From: Clostridiales bacterium
Lineage (GTDB): Bacteria; Bacillota; Clostridia; Tissierellales; Sedimentibacteraceae
Assembly: GCA_003483345.1 (NCBI GenBank)
Contig: DMWH01000066.1
Span: 3,884 to 10,256, forward strand
Direction: 5' to 3'
Length of the DNA stretch: 6,373 bases
Shown here one piece after another: positions 5,898 to 6,373 of this stretch. The notes beneath the pieces are model-generated. The model saw nothing but the letters and a program-made list of their open reading frames with translations. It made no database searches and had not been told where the DNA came from. The first letter of the stretch is position 1, and each line of letters begins with the position of its first letter. Made by a program: the position numbers and the translations under genes.

Positions 5898-6373
5898 TCA
5901 ACAAATTCTGCTCCTTCAAATGCTTTGTGTTCTTTTGCCAGCCCCAGACTTTCTGCTGTTTTTAAATTAACTTTTTTCTCGAATTCGGTTGATGCTTGAA
6001 CAGCAATGTCAGCAACATCAACTTTATCAACCAATATTTGTTTAGCTATCCTTGCAGATTGCTGACCTATTACGTAGTAGCTTATACCCTTTGAAATCAG
6101 TATCCCCTGGTCTACATGACTGCCATCGGCGGATACAGTCAACAATTCTTTTTCTCCGGCTAACTTGGCAACTAATTCCATAGCGGATGCCACCATGTTA
6201 TCCGTAATTATATATAGACCTTCCACCTTTTTTGAAATGGTGTCAACTGCTTGCGGTATGTCATTAATTGAAGTAATCCCGACTGTTTCGATTGTCAGTC
6301 CGAGTTCTGCTGCAATTTCTTTTGTCTGTTCAACCTGAACTTCAGAGTTTGATTCTCCAATATTGTAAATTAT
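5894..6373 (-). CDS. ABC transporter substrate-binding protein (PF04392 family; partial, N-terminus off the right edge)
   Basis: The last 159 residues are visible; the frame is open to the right edge, and a GTG at 6226 is internal, not the start. The fragment fits the second half of family members of about 320 residues. It begins IIYNIGESNSEVQVEQTK, matching the family's YN-x-GE-x-NS entry into the second lobe. It continues through a TDN motif (residues about 57-59 of the fragment), then GISYYVIGQQSARIAKQIL in the hinge-proximal part, and ends with an NLKTAESLGL stretch. The signal peptide and lipobox expected for a lipoprotein would lie upstream of the window. It binds the substrate outside the membrane and passes it to the permease, whose gene overlaps by 4 nt. 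Relatives include C. difficile CD0873, reported to bind tyrosine, and streptococcal TrpX, so an aromatic amino acid is a reasonable but unproven ligand. Confidence 0.9.
   Translation of the reverse strand: MIYNIGESNSEVQVEQTKEIAAELGLTIETVGITSINDIPQAVDTISKKVEGLYIITDNMVASAMELVAKLAGEKELLTVSADGSHVDQGILISKGISYYVIGQQSARIAKQILVDKVDVADIAVQASTEFEKKVNLKTAESLGLAKEHKAFEGAEFVE
5911..5916 (-). promoter_or_regulatory. Distant ribosome binding site of the permease gene
   Basis: AAGGAG on the minus strand is a good Shine-Dalgarno match but lies 13 nt before the permease ATG, longer than the usual 5-9. Together with the ATGA stop-start overlap, this suggests that ribosomes finishing the binding-protein gene reinitiate on the permease, which would keep permease output below that of the binding protein. 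Confidence 0.5.

Noticed and set aside
5173..5970. Plus-strand open frames (127 and 119 codons) opposite the permease
   Set aside because: They are antisense shadows of a hydrophobic membrane protein; the minus-strand gene has clear family motifs and coupled neighbours.
5894..6226. A short 110-codon gene starting at the GTG at 6226
   Set aside because: The frame stays open to the window edge and the upstream residues match the binding-protein family, so this GTG is internal.
12..6319. The 14-mer TCTGCTGCAATTTC present three times (12-25, 621-634, 6306-6319)
   Set aside because: All three copies are in coding sequence and encode the same EIAA peptide in the same frame; they look like codon-use coincidence in helical proteins, not a dispersed repeat.

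Overview
The window is a 6.4 kb, low-GC, almost fully coding stretch in which every gene lies on the minus strand. Gene content, strong AGGAGG-type ribosome sites and sigma-A-like promoters point to a low-GC Firmicute, most likely a clostridium-like anaerobe; the genus cannot be named from sequence alone. There is no rRNA, tRNA, CRISPR array, insertion sequence or obvious riboswitch. No gap between genes exceeds about 130 bases.

In transcription order (right to left) there are three units. (1) Positions 6373-4249 hold the end of an ABC transporter operon: the C-terminal half of a periplasmic-type substrate-binding protein (PF04392 / COG2984 type), a membrane permease (COG4120 type) and an ATPase (COG1101 type). 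The three are translationally coupled by 4-nt and 7-nt overlaps. A clear intrinsic terminator (4211-4243) closes the operon. (2) Positions 4123-3434 encode a Crp/Fnr-family regulator with its own consensus promoter (TTGACA, 17-nt spacer, TATAAT), which starts two bases past the terminator tail. (3) Positions 3347-1 hold a two-gene unit resembling Bacillus subtilis yhaO-yhaN: an SbcD/Mre11-like metallophosphoesterase, followed one base later by a large SbcC/Rad50-like ATPase. The ATPase carries a membrane hairpin in the middle of its coiled coil and runs off the left edge. An extended -10 promoter lies just upstream.

The transporter family has members known or predicted to bind aromatic amino acids (streptococcal TrpXYZ, C. 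difficile CD0873), but the substrate here is not determinable. The regulator may act on either neighbour, though nothing in the sequence proves it. The most notable point is in the YhaO-like protein. Its Mre11-type active site has lost the residues for one metal and the catalytic histidine (GNHD is GQSD; GHxH is GGRH), while the other metal site looks intact. Paired with a membrane-anchored, hook-less Rad50-like partner, this suggests a diverged complex whose nuclease activity is doubtful.
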